Assembly (NCBI GenBank): GCA_023387815.1
Contig: JAEWHK010000061.1
Coordinates: 1 to 54,035, forward strand
Direction: 5' to 3'
Origin: Pseudomonadota bacterium
GTDB lineage: Bacteria; Pseudomonadota; Gammaproteobacteria; Burkholderiales; Burkholderiaceae_B
Length of the DNA: 54,035 nucleotides
The stretch's first letter is position 1. Each line of letters starts with the position of its first letter. The notes below the pieces were generated by a model. It searched no databases, was not told where the DNA came from, and saw nothing but the letters and a program-made list of their open reading frames with translations. The position numbers and the translations under genes were made by a program. This document shows positions 1 through 8,747 of this stretch, one piece after another.

Positions 1-5
1 AATTC

Positions 6-218
6 ATGCCTAACGTACGCTTAAAAGAGAACGAGCCATTTGAAGCAGCACTGCGTCGCTTCAAACGCACTATCGAAAAAACCGGTCTGCTGACAGAACT
101 GCGCTCACGCGAATTCTACGAAAAACCCACAGCAGAGCGTAAACGCAAGCACGCTGCAGCGGTTAAACGTCACTACAAACGTATCCGCAGCCAGCAACTG
201 CCTCCACGTCTGTATTAA
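6..218 (+). CDS. rpsU: 30S ribosomal protein S21
   Basis: Small basic 70-residue protein of the 30S subunit that helps initiate translation near the mRNA-binding cleft. The N-terminus (MPNVRLKENEPFEAALRRFK) and the Arg/Lys-rich C-terminus are typical of S21, and the length is normal. It is the first gene of the classic rpsU-dnaG-rpoD operon; dnaG starts 9 bases after its stop. Only five bases precede the ATG, so its promoter and ribosome-binding site lie outside the window. Confidence 0.97.
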   Translation: MPNVRLKENEPFEAALRRFKRTIEKTGLLTELRSREFYEKPTAERKRKHAAAVKRHYKRIRSQQLPPRLY

Positions 219-227
219 TGCGTACAG

Positions 228-2108
228 TTGATTCCTGACAGCTTTGTTCAGGACTTGCTGGCTCGGGTCGACGTCGTCGACGTAGTTGGCAAGTACGTTC
301 AACTCAGAAAGGGCGGAGCCAATTTACTCGGTCTTTGTCCTTTTCACAGCGAAAAATCTCCCTCCTTTACCGTCAGTCCCACCAAGCAGTTTTACCACTG
401 TTTCGGTTGTGGCGCGCATGGTACAGCTATCACATTCCTCATGGAGCACACCGGAGCCTCGTTTCCGGAAGCGGTGCGGTCTCTTGCTGCGAATGTGGGC
501 ATGGTTGTGCCCGAAGAGCAGCGCAGCCCTTTGCAGCAAACACGTGCGCGCGAAAAAAAAGCAGAAATCAATCGACATCAGGCGGTGCTTGAAAAAGCGC
601 AGGCACGCTATCTTTCCCTGCTTCGCGAGAGCACGGAAGCGATTGACTACTTCAAGCAGCGCGGTATTACCGGCAAAACGGCCAAATTGTTCGGCCTGGG
701 CTGGTCCGGACGTGACCGTACCGGACTGCGGCAGGTTTTTGATAACTACGACGATCCTCTTCTGACTGAAGCCGGTCTGGTCATCGAGTCCGACGACGGA
801 CGCCGGTACGACCGTTTCCGCGAGCGGATCATGTTTCCCATCACCAATGCCAAAGGAAATCTGATTGGTTTTGGCGGGCGCGTGATTGGAAAAGGCGAGC
901 CCAAATACCTGAACTCGCCCGAAACGCCGATATTCAACAAAGGCCAGGAGCTTTATGGCCTATGGGAAAACCGGCAGGGTATCCGTCAGGAAGGCTGCGT
1001 GCTGGTCGTTGAAGGGTATATGGACGTCGTGGGCCTGGCCCAGCAGGGCATACAATTTGCCGTTGCGACCCTGGGCACGGCGACCACACCCGATCATATC
1101 CAGAAATTGCTGCGTACCAGTGATCGCATCGTGTTCAGTTTTGATGGCGATGGCGCGGGCCGGCGGGCAGCCTGGAAGGCGCTCAACGTGTGCCTGCCTT
1201 TTCTGCGTGATGATATTTCCCTGCGATTCCTGTTTCTGCCGAGTGAGCACGACCCGGACTCCTATGTTCGAGCCGAGGGACCGGAAGCATTTCGCAAGCA
1301 GGTATCCCAGTCCCGTGTGCTTTCCACCTTTTTGCTGGAGGAACTGGCTTCCCGCCACAACCTGAACGAAGCCGAGGGCAGGGCAGCCTGCCTGCATGAG
1401 GCCAGGCCGCTCATCTCTGCCATCCCGGCTTCCGGGATCCGCACGCAGATCGAAAATGATTTTGCCCGATTGGTCTCGCTGACTTCCGCCGAGCTGCTTA
1501 CGGATCTGGCCCGATACGAAGAGGCCGTGCAGAAACGTCAGGAATGGCAAAAATCCCTGCCCGAGGCACAGCCCAAAAACCCGGGTGCAGATCAGGAGCC
1601 GTCGCCTTTTGGGCAACTGCCATCGGCTGCGCCCTCGACATCGCAAGCGGCGATTGCGGGCCGTTCAGGCAGGGTTGCCGGTCGTCGCGGATCGCGCCAG
1701 GTTACGCCGCTGGCACGCAGACTTATCAAATTGCTGGCATCAAACCTGCAAATGGTCCATAAAATCACGGATCAACAGCTTGAAGTTTTGGGGTTCAGCC
1801 CCCAGTTTTCCTATGTAAGGGAATTTATTGCTCTTGCGCAGACCACCCAGGCAACACACCTCGCAGCGCTCATTCAACGCGCCGAACCTGGCTCCGAAAT
1901 AGCCAATATGCTGACTGGTCTGACCATAGACTCTTTTTACGAAGACGCCTTACCCGATCCTGAAGCCGAGTGGCATGATGCACTGCGCAAAATTGAATTT
2001 GCACGCCTTAATCAGGAGAAAGAAGCACTCGTGGCGGACGGACTGAAAACCGTGGCGGATCGTGAACGATACAAGGCCATCAATGCCCGTATCAGATTGT
2101 TAAAATAA
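228..2108 (+). CDS. dnaG: DNA primase
   Basis: Makes RNA primers for lagging-strand synthesis and works with DnaB helicase at the fork. The order is textbook: an N-terminal CHC2 zinc finger (Cys37, His40, Cys58, Cys61), then the RNA polymerase core with a TOPRIM fold (EGYMD at 262-266, acidic DGD around 306-308), a Pro/Ser-rich linker near 445-490, and a C-terminal DnaB-interaction region. At 626 residues it is near the usual length. The start is a TTG with no convincing Shine-Dalgarno, which suggests low or coupled translation after rpsU; primase is normally kept scarce. The MIPDSFVQDLL start matches the family N-terminus. Confidence 0.97.
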   Translation: MIPDSFVQDLLARVDVVDVVGKYVQLRKGGANLLGLCPFHSEKSPSFTVSPTKQFYHCFGCGAHGTAITFLMEHTGASFPEAVRSLAANVGMVVPEEQRSPLQQTRAREKKAEINRHQAVLEKAQARYLSLLRESTEAIDYFKQRGITGKTAKLFGLGWSGRDRTGLRQVFDNYDDPLLTEAGLVIESDDGRRYDRFRERIMFPITNAKGNLIGFGGRVIGKGEPKYLNSPETPIFNKGQELYGLWENRQGIRQEGCVLVVEGYMDVVGLAQQGIQFAVATLGTATTPDHIQKLLRTSDRIVFSFDGDGAGRRAAWKALNVCLPFLRDDISLRFLFLPSEHDPDSYVRAEGPEAFRKQVSQSRVLSTFLLEELASRHNLNEAEGRAACLHEARPLISAIPASGIRTQIENDFARLVSLTSAELLTDLARYEEAVQKRQEWQKSLPEAQPKNPGADQEPSPFGQLPSAAPSTSQAAIAGRSGRVAGRRGSRQVTPLARRLIKLLASNLQMVHKITDQQLEVLGFSPQFSYVREFIALAQTTQATHLAALIQRAEPGSEIANMLTGLTIDSFYEDALPDPEAEWHDALRKIEFARLNQEKEALVADGLKTVADRERYKAINARIRLLK

Positions 2109-2129
2109 GGGTTTTACTATTTACTCGTG

Positions 2130-2135
2130 TATAAT
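2130..2135 (+). promoter_or_regulatory. Candidate -10 box upstream of rpoD
   Basis: A perfect TATAAT lies 135 bases before the rpoD start in the dnaG-rpoD gap. No good -35 hexamer sits 17 bases upstream, so this is a possible internal promoter of the operon and no more. The rest of the 161-base gap is AT-rich leader with a T/G-rich run at about 2216-2245. Confidence 0.4.
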
Positions 2136-2269
2136 GTAAAGTTTGCTCGTCTCTGAAATGTAACGCCTCCTTTTACCTGCTTAAATAAAAAATAACAGGC
2201 AGAAAAAGCAGCGCGTGGTTTTGTTGTTTTTGTTTTGTTTGTGTTGATCTGAGATTGCCGGAACTAACT

Positions 2270-4810
2270 ATGACCAAATCCAGTAGTAAACCAACTTCTC
2301 CCAAGACAGCAGTTAAGAAAGCGACCGCAAAGTCTTCTTCGAAAACCACAGCGCCAGCCCAATCTGACCTGAAAAACGGCAAGAAGGTGCCGGCACAGAG
2401 CAAGGCAAGTTCTTCAGTGAAAAAAACGGTGGCATCTGGCAAAGTCAAAGTCAGTAAGGCCGCCAAACCGGAAATGAATGTGAAAGATACTGCTGCAAAA
2501 GTAACCAAGTCAGCGTCTTCGGCTAAACCCGGGACAAAAGCACCAGCCAGCAAAACCGCGGCACAGACACAGGCTGAAGCCAGGTCTGCAAAATCCGTGA
2601 AGGCAACCAAAGTTGCCGCTGGCACTGCTTCCCAGAATACCACTGCCCAAAAAACGCCTGCTGCCAAAACGGCAGCAAAAGCGGCAAAATCGGTGGTATC
2701 CAAAGCCGCCAAGGCAAAGCCCGTTGAGCATCAGGACGCCGAGGATCCCGATTTTGATCTGGATTTCGCCGAGCAGGAATCCGAAAAAGGCGGCAAACGC
2801 AAAGCCAAGGTTGGTACCGGTCGCAAGCCTGGTCGTCCGTCCAAAAACAAGAGCAACGACGAGGATGATGATTTTCTTGAGTCTGAAGACGACGAAGTTG
2901 AGGAAGTGCCCGATTTCAAACCGGCTAAGCGCGGTAAACGTGGAGCGAAAGATGCCAAAGAGGTATCAAGTCGCAGTCCCGTCACGCCCGAAGAGCAGGA
3001 AGCACGCCGCAATCGCCTGAAATTGCTGATCAAGCTGGGTAAAGAGCGTGGCTACCTGACCTATGGCGAAATCAACGACCATCTGCCCGATGATCTGGTT
3101 GACGCCGAAGCCATTGACGGAATCATCAGCACCTTCAGCGACATGGGTATCTCGGTCTACGATCAGGCCCCCGATGCCGAAGCGCTGCTGCTCAGCGATA
3201 ACGCGCCTGTGGCATCTTCTGATGATGACGTGGAAGACGAGGCTGAAGCGGCACTCACTACCGTGGATTCCGACTTCGGTCGCACCACCGATCCTGTCCG
3301 CATGTACATGCGTGAAATGGGTACGGTTGAACTGCTGACTCGTGAAGGCGAAATCGAAATTGCCAAGCGAATCGAAGAAGGCCTCAAGCACATGGTCATG
3401 GCCATTGCTGCCTGCCCGACAACCATCCAGGAAATCCTCAATCACATCCAGCGTGTACGTGATGGTCAGGCTCAGATCGATGAAGTGGTTGATGGCCTGG
3501 TAACCGAAGACGGTGAAGAGTATGCCGGCTCTGGCGTACAGGAAGAAGACGAGGGTGATGATGGTCCTGCCGGCGGCATGAGCAGCAAGCAGCTGGAAAT
3601 GCTTCGTGAACAGGCGCTGGAAAAGTTCAACTCTGTCGAAAAATGGTTCGGCAAGATGCGTAGCGTCTACGAACAGGGTGGCTATCGCACGCCAGATTAC
3701 ATTCGTGCGCAGGAAGCCATTCTGGAAGAACTGATGGGTGTGCGTTTTACCGCCAAGATGGTGGAACGCCTTGCCGATACGCTGCGTAACCAGGTCGAGG
3801 AAGTGCGCCAGCTTGAACGCGCTATTCTGCACACCTGCGTGGATCGCGTCGGCATGCCACGCGCCTATTTCATCAAAGTCTTCCCTGGTCAGGAAACCAA
3901 TCTGAGCTGGGTTGAGGAAGAAGTCAAGAAGGGTGCGCCGTATGCAGAAACGCTCGAGCGCTCCATTCCTGATATTCACGAAATTCAGCAGAAACTGATT
4001 GATCTGGAAAACGCAGTGGTGCTGCCGCTTAAAGACCTGAAAGACGTCAACAAGCGCATGGTCACAGGCGAAGCCAAGGCCAAGAAAGCCAAGCGCGAAA
4101 TGATCGAGGCCAACTTGCGTCTGGTGATTTCCATTGCCAAGAAATACACTAATCGCGGCCTGCAGTTCCTGGATCTGATTCAGGAAGGTAACATTGGTCT
4201 GATGAAGGCGGTGGACAAGTTCGAATATCGTCGCGGCTACAAGTTTTCTACGTATGCAACGTGGTGGATTCGTCAGGCCATTACGCGTTCCATTGCCGAC
4301 CAGGCCCGTACGATTCGTATTCCTGTTCACATGATCGAAACCATCAACAAGATGAATCGTATCAACCGTCAGATTCTGCAGGAAACCGGTACGGAACCGG
4401 ACCCGGCAACGCTGGCGCAGAAAATGGATATGCCGGAAGAGAAAATCCGCAAAATCCTCAAAATCGCCAAAGAGCCCATTTCCATGGAAACGCCGATTGG
4501 GGATGATGATGATTCCCATCTGGGTGATTTCATTGAAGATAACGCCACTTTGGCGCCTTCAGACAATGCGCTTTACGGCTCCATGCGGGATGCCTTCAAA
4601 GAGGTGCTGGATTCTCTGACACCACGCGAAGCCAAAGTGCTGCGTATGCGCTTTGGTATTGGCATCAGTTCGGATCAGACCCTGGAAGAGGTTGGTAAAC
4701 AGTTTGACGTAACGCGTGAGCGTATTCGTCAGATAGAAGCCAAGGCACTGCGCAAGTTGCGCCATCCAAGCAGAGCTGATAAACTTAAAAGCTTTCTTGA
4801 AAACCAGTAA
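2270..4810 (+). CDS. rpoD: RNA polymerase sigma factor RpoD (sigma-70)
   Basis: Primary sigma factor that directs core RNA polymerase to housekeeping promoters. From the ATG at 2270 it has 846 residues, far more than the 613 of E. coli. The excess is N-terminal: a Lys/Ala/Ser-rich histone-H1-like stretch (about 1-160), then an acidic Asp/Glu-rich linker (about 165-225). Region 1.1 follows (about 245-320), then region 1.2 from DPVRMYM (about 341), a non-conserved insertion, the 2.1-2.4 core (about 612-690, with FSTYATWWIRQAI), and the 4.2 helix-turn-helix (about 800-846). A TTG five codons upstream is in frame but has no ribosome-binding site. Long basic N-termini are known in Bordetella-like sigma-70. 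Confidence 0.97.
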   Translation: MTKSSSKPTSPKTAVKKATAKSSSKTTAPAQSDLKNGKKVPAQSKASSSVKKTVASGKVKVSKAAKPEMNVKDTAAKVTKSASSAKPGTKAPASKTAAQTQAEARSAKSVKATKVAAGTASQNTTAQKTPAAKTAAKAAKSVVSKAAKAKPVEHQDAEDPDFDLDFAEQESEKGGKRKAKVGTGRKPGRPSKNKSNDEDDDFLESEDDEVEEVPDFKPAKRGKRGAKDAKEVSSRSPVTPEEQEARRNRLKLLIKLGKERGYLTYGEINDHLPDDLVDAEAIDGIISTFSDMGISVYDQAPDAEALLLSDNAPVASSDDDVEDEAEAALTTVDSDFGRTTDPVRMYMREMGTVELLTREGEIEIAKRIEEGLKHMVMAIAACPTTIQEILNHIQRVRDGQAQIDEVVDGLVTEDGEEYAGSGVQEEDEGDDGPAGGMSSKQLEMLREQALEKFNSVEKWFGKMRSVYEQGGYRTPDYIRAQEAILEELMGVRFTAKMVERLADTLRNQVEEVRQLERAILHTCVDRVGMPRAYFIKVFPGQETNLSWVEEEVKKGAPYAETLERSIPDIHEIQQKLIDLENAVVLPLKDLKDVNKRMVTGEAKAKKAKREMIEANLRLVISIAKKYTNRGLQFLDLIQEGNIGLMKAVDKFEYRRGYKFSTYATWWIRQAITRSIADQARTIRIPVHMIETINKMNRINRQILQETGTEPDPATLAQKMDMPEEKIRKILKIAKEPISMETPIGDDDDSHLGDFIEDNATLAPSDNALYGSMRDAFKEVLDSLTPREAKVLRMRFGIGISSDQTLEEVGKQFDVTRERIRQIEAKALRKLRHPSRADKLKSFLENQ

Positions 4811-4893
4811 CTGATATCAGGGTCCGAAAGACTGTCTTTATGCAGGCAGCCTCTGACGGGAAACGAGATCCGGAATGGTCATAAGAATGGATA

Positions 4894-4970
4894 CCCCCTG
4901 TAGCTCAGTTGGTTAGAGCAGAGGACTCATAATCCTTTGGTCGCTGGTTCAAGTCCAGCCGGGGGGACCA
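4894..4970 (+). tRNA. tRNA-Met (CAU), elongator type
   Basis: A 77-base tRNA with encoded CCA. The acceptor CCCCCTG pairs with CGGGGGG (one U-G pair), the D-arm is GCTC...GAGC, the anticodon loop is CTCATAA, and the T-arm is GCTGG/CCAGC around TTCAAGT. The sequence resembles elongator tRNA-Met rather than initiator; a CAU anticodon could also be lysidine-modified Ile2, which I consider less likely. It is the integration target of the adjacent satellite: the 3' 49 bases lie inside the 51-bp attachment repeat, so insertion left the tRNA intact. Confidence 0.95.
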
Positions 4971-4972
4971 AA
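4922..4972. repeat. attL: 51-bp attachment core in tRNA-Met
   Basis: Identical over 51 bases to 16489-16539 in direct orientation. It runs from the anticodon stem through the CCA end plus two A residues. The first differing base on the right is A4973 versus G16540. Long identity blocks at a tRNA 3' end are what tyrosine integrases leave at the two ends of an insertion. Confidence 0.93.
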
Positions 4973-4986
4973 AAAGCAATAAAATC

Positions 4987-5022
4987 AATGCCTTATAAAC
5001 TTATGTTTGTAGGGCATTTTTT
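4987..5022 (+). terminator. Rho-independent terminator for tRNA-Met, supplied by the element
   Basis: AATGCC...GGCATT hairpin of 14 paired positions with two G-U pairs and a TTAT loop, followed by five T residues. It lies just inside attL, so it belongs to the satellite and now ends the tRNA (and perhaps rpoD) transcript. The original host terminator sits beyond attR. Confidence 0.75.
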
Positions 5023-5032
5023 ATCCCTGTCG

Positions 5033-5053
5033 CTGGTTACGGTCTGGTTACGG
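5033..5053 (+). repeat. Left integrase arm-type sites
   Basis: Two tandem copies of CTGGTTACGG with an 11-bp period. The same 21 bases recur at 16349-16369 by the other end, and an inverted third copy (CCGTAACCAG) is at 5137-5146. Paired decamers flanking both attachment sites are the pattern of arm-binding sites for lambda-type integrases; that role is inferred. Confidence 0.6.
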
Positions 5054-5188
5054 CTTTGGAGTGGATGAGTATGGAAAAGTAGGGCGTTGTTTTTAGGATA
5101 ATTCACGCGTATGTTTTGGTCGCCATCCTTTTTACGCCGTAACCAGTTACTGTCATTCCCGTGGTTCCAAATCGCAGCCGTGCGCAGA

Positions 5189-5404
5189 TCAGCGATTAAT
5201 GGGGTTATTTATCATCTCATCGAAATCTTCGTCAGACATTGCGCTGGGTATGCCTTCAACTTCTACCCATGGCTTTGTAGCAACATCACCCCTCGTCTCG
5301 ATCTTCTTCCATATTGTGCCATCGCTTGCTAAAGCAAAAATGACGAAATGGCTTCCGCCATCTGCGGGGGCCACCGTAGATATTTGAACGACTTTTCTTG
5401 ACAT
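5189..5404 (-). CDS. Hypothetical small protein at the attL end of the satellite
   Basis: 71 residues, not recognised. The start at 5404 is chosen because a clear AGGAGG lies five bases before it; an upstream in-frame ATG at 5452 has no such site. The middle contains a hydrophobic strand-like stretch (SHFVIFALASDGTIWKKI) reminiscent of a single beta-propeller blade, then an acidic tail. It is separated from the packaging operon by about 150 bases that contain a 14-bp palindrome, so it may be an independently controlled accessory gene rather than a virion gene. It is the last gene before attL. Confidence 0.65.
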   Translation of the reverse strand: MSRKVVQISTVAPADGGSHFVIFALASDGTIWKKIETRGDVATKPWVEVEGIPSAMSDEDFDEMINNPINR

Positions 5405-5481
5405 ATACCCTCCTGTTGAATGAGTGCCTATCATATCCGGCAAATATGACATTATGTTACTGGCGTATTCCCGAATAGATG

Positions 5482-5495
5482 ACGCAAATTTGCGT
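5482..5495. promoter_or_regulatory. 14-bp perfect palindrome upstream of the terminal satellite gene
   Basis: ACGCAAATTTGCGT is self-complementary and lies 78 bases upstream of the 71-residue gene, between it and the packaging operon. It could be an operator. No protein is known to bind it. Confidence 0.35.
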
Positions 5496-5557
5496 TATCC
5501 CCCAATGGAGGTACAGCCGCCAATGACGGAAGTACGCTCCCGACTTTTCGGGAACGC

Positions 5558-5833
5558 TCACACATCCATCAGCCGATAAGGGTTCAGCAATCGCAGGTAC
5601 GTCAGGTTATCGATCAGGCGGTTTTCTGTCTTGCCTTCCCGGTTCTCATACAGATCACCCACTGCCAGTAGGATGGCAGCAGAGACTGGTGCCGGCATGG
5701 GATCAGGGATAGTCTCCCAGTTCAGATAGTCGGCAGCGGCAGCAGTAGCCGCATCAATATAGTGCTGGATCAGCGTATCGTCATCACCAATATCAACACG
5801 CAGGTGCAATTTCGCTTGGGTTAAATCAACCAT
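5558..5833 (-). CDS. Phage head-tail connector (gp6-like)
   Basis: 91 residues. The N-terminal pattern VDLTQAKLHLRVDIGDDDTL followed by an amphipathic helix (IQHYIDAATAAAADYL) is the signature of the gp6-like head-tail connector family, ring proteins that sit below the portal. The start at 5833 follows GGAG and overlaps the adaptor gene stop by 8 bases; a GTG four codons upstream is less likely. It is the last virion gene of the packaging operon. A short hairpin (TCCCGA/TCGGGA, 5538-5553) lies immediately after the stop but lacks a T-run. Confidence 0.85.
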   Translation of the reverse strand: MVDLTQAKLHLRVDIGDDDTLIQHYIDAATAAAADYLNWETIPDPMPAPVSAAILLAVGDLYENREGKTENRLIDNLTYLRLLNPYRLMDV

Positions 5834-6152
5834 TGTTAACTCCACTTTCAGCCATGACAGTAATCATGGTTTTGTCGTTGTTTGGCAAAATGCCCTTGAT
5901 ATTGAAAATCGAGCCGTCCAACAGGATGCGATAGTACGATTTCAGGCCCGGTATATAGCGCATGATTATTTTCCAGGTTGTACCGGCTTGTTCCGTCTGA
6001 GCGGCCATGAACTCCCGCCCACTGATACCCTGGACCTGCGCCCAGGTGATAGCGACCGTCACCCATTCGTAGATCACCTCACCCGTCGGGCCTTGGCCTA
6101 TGTACTTTTGTTCCTGTATCGTGATCCGGTGTTTCAGTTTTCCAATATCCAT
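5826..6152 (-). CDS. Phage head-tail adaptor / head closure protein
   Basis: 108 residues, starting MDIGKLKHRITIQ with downstream ISGREFMAAQ and YRILLDGSIFNIKGI. These match the phage head-tail joining family (SPP1 gp16-like) that closes the portal and presents the tail-docking surface. In a satellite without tail genes this protein and the connector define which helper tails can be used. It overlaps the connector gene downstream and the small ORF upstream. Confidence 0.88.
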   Translation of the reverse strand: MDIGKLKHRITIQEQKYIGQGPTGEVIYEWVTVAITWAQVQGISGREFMAAQTEQAGTTWKIIMRYIPGLKSYYRILLDGSIFNIKGILPNNDKTMITVMAESGVNNG

Positions 6153-6277
6153 TTCATTTCCTCAGTAATAGTTGGCGGCCACCGATCCAAGGAGGCCGGC
6201 CAGTAGCGCATGGCGTACCGGCTGGTTATGACGAAATCGCGCCGCCTGACGGGGTTTTCGCTAAATGAGGCACTCAC
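6134..6277 (-). CDS. Possible 47-residue phage protein
   Basis: A GTG-initiated frame between TerL and the adaptor, preceded by GAGG at about nine bases and overlapping the adaptor start by 19 bases. The product begins MSASFSENPVRRRDF and contains ITSRYAMRYWPASLDRWPP. It is Trp/Arg/Pro-rich and not recognised. Without it the 192-base gap would be the only sizeable one in the packaging operon. Coding status is uncertain. Confidence 0.4.
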   Translation of the reverse strand: MSASFSENPVRRRDFVITSRYAMRYWPASLDRWPPTITEEMKWILEN

Positions 6278-6344
6278 CGTCTAATCCTCATCTACCCATA
6301 CCGCTTGCAAGCCTACAAGCGATCCCTGGTAGCAAGGGTGTAAA

Positions 6345-7847
6345 TCATGCAAAATCAAATTCATACGCTTCATATGTCTGCTCCACTTCTGCGCCGCCGG
6401 CAGCACCAAAGGCCATCGCCATTGCTTGCATACCGTCAATGCGGCCGGTTGCCCGGCCCTTGTCCAGCTTCCTATTACCGGCGGGGTCTTTCGTTACCAC
6501 AGCATTGGCAGCACACATCGTTAGGACCGGGTGCATAGCATGAGCCACGCGGCCGTTAAGCAGTTCGGCTTCCACGGCATCCAGCGCCGGCGACATATCC
6601 TTAAACCCTTGTCCGAATGGCATCAGCGGCAACGTCACGCCCAGCCGTTCAAATTCCCGCATCATCAGGTCCATGCGCCAGCGGTCATAAGCAATGGCCT
6701 GTACGTTCAGATCGGCCAGTATCTCGACAATCTGCATCGCCACATACTCGTAATCGACCGTCGCGCCCGGCGTCGTGTGAAGCAATCCCTGTCTGGCCCA
6801 CACGTCATAGGGTGATCTGTCTTTATGCGCTCGATCAGCCAGGCCCTGCTCAGGCGTCCAGAAATGGGGTACCGTTTGCCAAACGCCACCCACCTTGCCA
6901 ATAGTGACCAGTGCCGTTAAGTCAGTACGGGCGGATAAATCCAGGCCGGCATAGACAGGGGTGTCCTCAAAATCAAGGACACTGCCACCACACGACTTCC
7001 ACACATCCGGTGAAATGAATGGGGATTCTGTGGACACACGCTGGTTAAGCAGCAGATTACGGGCGGTATTTTCCATTGACGGCATACGCTGGGCCTGCTT
7101 CATCTGCTCGGCCAGATCATCCTCACTACGAAACAATCGCAGTGCCGGGTTTGCCGCTTCCCATGCCGTCTTATCCATCAGATCGCAGCCTTCGGGCGCC
7201 GCGTAGACATGAGACACAATGCGGGGGTCATTACTGGCCTTGGCATCGTCCAGCCAGATTGACAGCAGATCGGCATCGCTGGCCGCCTGCGTGGATATGA
7301 CCAGCATCAGCGGGTTTGCGTGTGCGCCCTGGCTGGTTGTGATCGCATCAATGAAGTCACTCTGCGGACCGCGTACCTGGCCCATTTCATCAAGGATGGC
7401 CAGCACCGGTGAAAGGCCGTGGGCGGTCTTGCCATCGGCAGCCAGAGCCTTGTATTCTGTGTTCATATTCAGACCCAGCAGGCGTTTTCCAGATGGAACA
7501 ATGCGCACGATCTTTGCTAGTTTCGGGGACTGTTGCACCATCTTGGCAGCCAGGTTAAACACCAGCGCCGCCTGATCGCGGGACATGGCGCCCGATACAA
7601 TCTGACTGTTCAGTACCGCCTCGGGTCCGACCAGGTGCGCCAGTAGCAGGCCAGCAATAAGGCCGCTCTTACCGTTCTTTCTCGCAATGGATAGATAGGC
7701 CCGGCGGGTGCCGTGTTCGTTGTCGTAGACCGCTTTAATGAAGTCTTTCTGAAAGTCAGCCAGTACCAAAGGCTTACCGACGTGCGCACCGTCCGGCGTC
7801 ACGCAGTATTTCTCGATAAACTGGATCACTTTCCCGGCGCGTGTCAT
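6345..7847 (-). CDS. terL: Phage terminase large subunit
   Basis: ATP-driven motor and nuclease that packages DNA through the portal. 500 residues. The ATPase has a variant Walker A (SIARKNGKS, about 53-61) and Walker B (LAILDE, about 149-154). The C-terminal RNase H-like nuclease starts at YAGLDLSARTDLTAL (about 299-311, metal-binding Asp303) with a later Asp in AYDRWRMD. This is the Terminase_1 family found in HK97-like phages. It overlaps terS by ATGA. An own large terminase shows the element packages itself rather than redirecting only the helper's small subunit, as classic SaPIs do. Confidence 0.95.
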   Translation of the reverse strand: MTRAGKVIQFIEKYCVTPDGAHVGKPLVLADFQKDFIKAVYDNEHGTRRAYLSIARKNGKSGLIAGLLLAHLVGPEAVLNSQIVSGAMSRDQAALVFNLAAKMVQQSPKLAKIVRIVPSGKRLLGLNMNTEYKALAADGKTAHGLSPVLAILDEMGQVRGPQSDFIDAITTSQGAHANPLMLVISTQAASDADLLSIWLDDAKASNDPRIVSHVYAAPEGCDLMDKTAWEAANPALRLFRSEDDLAEQMKQAQRMPSMENTARNLLLNQRVSTESPFISPDVWKSCGGSVLDFEDTPVYAGLDLSARTDLTALVTIGKVGGVWQTVPHFWTPEQGLADRAHKDRSPYDVWARQGLLHTTPGATVDYEYVAMQIVEILADLNVQAIAYDRWRMDLMMREFERLGVTLPLMPFGQGFKDMSPALDAVEAELLNGRVAHAMHPVLTMCAANAVVTKDPAGNRKLDKGRATGRIDGMQAMAMAFGAAGGAEVEQTYEAYEFDFA

Positions 7848-8305
7848 TTAACGGCCCTCAGGCGTGGGATAAGGTCGTCGTCATCGTCCTGACGGGCTTC
7901 CCGCTCTAATTTGGCAGCCGGCGCCACATCAGCAGACCGGCCCACGGTAGCCAGGGCGTGAACCTGCAAGACGCGGGTCAAAGCAATGGCGCGCTTGCTC
8001 AATGTCTCCAGCATCTGCGCCGCCGGGTTGATCTTGCCGTCGATCACATAGCCATCAGTATCAATCTTCCGTTGCAGTTCCTCAATATCCGATTGTGCGC
8101 GTGCCAGTTGCGCAGCACTCACCAGATCAACATCAGTCCAGTTGTCCCGGGCTTTGGATAGGATGATACGGTCCCAAAATGGGCGATCTGCGGGTCGTAA
8201 CGTGATACAGTCTGGCGGGTCCAGGGGCGGCATTGCAGCGTTCTGGGCGGCCTCTACGGCAGCCTTGGCGGTATCTGTACGGGCGCGTTTGTCAGTCGTT
8301 TTCAT
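7844..8305 (-). CDS. terS: Phage terminase small subunit (P27 family)
   Basis: Recognises the packaging site and delivers DNA to TerL. 153 residues. LRPADRPFWDRIILSKARDNWTDVDL followed by helical segments with INPAAQMLETLSKRAIALTRVL is characteristic of the P27-type small terminase found next to Terminase_1 proteins. It overlaps TerL downstream (ATGA) and HNH upstream (14 bases), consistent with coupled translation. The Asp-rich stretch near the C-terminus (DDDDD) is normal for these linkers. Confidence 0.88.
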   Translation of the reverse strand: MKTTDKRARTDTAKAAVEAAQNAAMPPLDPPDCITLRPADRPFWDRIILSKARDNWTDVDLVSAAQLARAQSDIEELQRKIDTDGYVIDGKINPAAQMLETLSKRAIALTRVLQVHALATVGRSADVAPAAKLEREARQDDDDDLIPRLRAVK

Positions 8306-8747
8306 GGTCGGCCTTTGCAGTAAGCGTTAAAGGAAGGCTGGGGGTGCGGTCTGGTGCTGTCGGTTGCTCGTGATTTTTCCAACTCGCCGGCAGTCCATCC
8401 ACCCCGCATCCCTGATTCACGCGCTTGCCGTGGTCAGCAGCAGTCTTGATCGAATGGCACGAATGACATAGGCTAGCTAAGTTATCGCGGCTGTTGTCGC
8501 TTGGATCGCCTGATATGTGGTCTACATCAGTAGCTGGCACTGTAAGGCCACGCTCCCAGCAGTGCCTACACAATGGTTCATCATCCAGTATCAGAGCACG
8601 CAGGCGCTGCCAATGGCTTGAGTTAAGGGGTATGGTGCGGCGTGGGTCTGCATCGCGTCCTGTGCGGCTTGAGCGGCGTTTCAGCAGTTCTTGTACTGGC
8701 ATACCCAGCACCTTAATCCTGGGCTGTAGTGTCTTGAGTCTTGGCAT
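8292..8747 (-). CDS. HNH endonuclease of the packaging module
   Basis: 151 residues from the ATG at 8747, which has GAAGGA seven bases upstream; a TTG five codons earlier is less likely. It carries a zinc-knuckle HNH core: CRHCWERG, then VDHISGDPSDNSRDNLASLCHSCHS. In HK97-like cos phages an HNH protein beside terminase is needed for cos cleavage, so this suggests cos packaging. It overlaps the portal gene by 35 bases upstream and terS downstream. Confidence 0.92.
   Translation of the reverse strand: MPRLKTLQPRIKVLGMPVQELLKRRSSRTGRDADPRRTIPLNSSHWQRLRALILDDEPLCRHCWERGLTVPATDVDHISGDPSDNSRDNLASLCHSCHSIKTAADHGKRVNQGCGVDGLPASWKNHEQPTAPDRTPSLPLTLTAKADHEND

Noticed and set aside
2966..4519. 517-codon open frame antisense to rpoD
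   Set aside because: A shadow of rpoD codon bias; the opposite strand encodes unambiguous sigma-70 regions.
5111..5332. A rightward gene inside attL
   Set aside because: It overlaps the AGGAGG-led leftward gene and crosses an integrase-type repeat; no ribosome-binding site.
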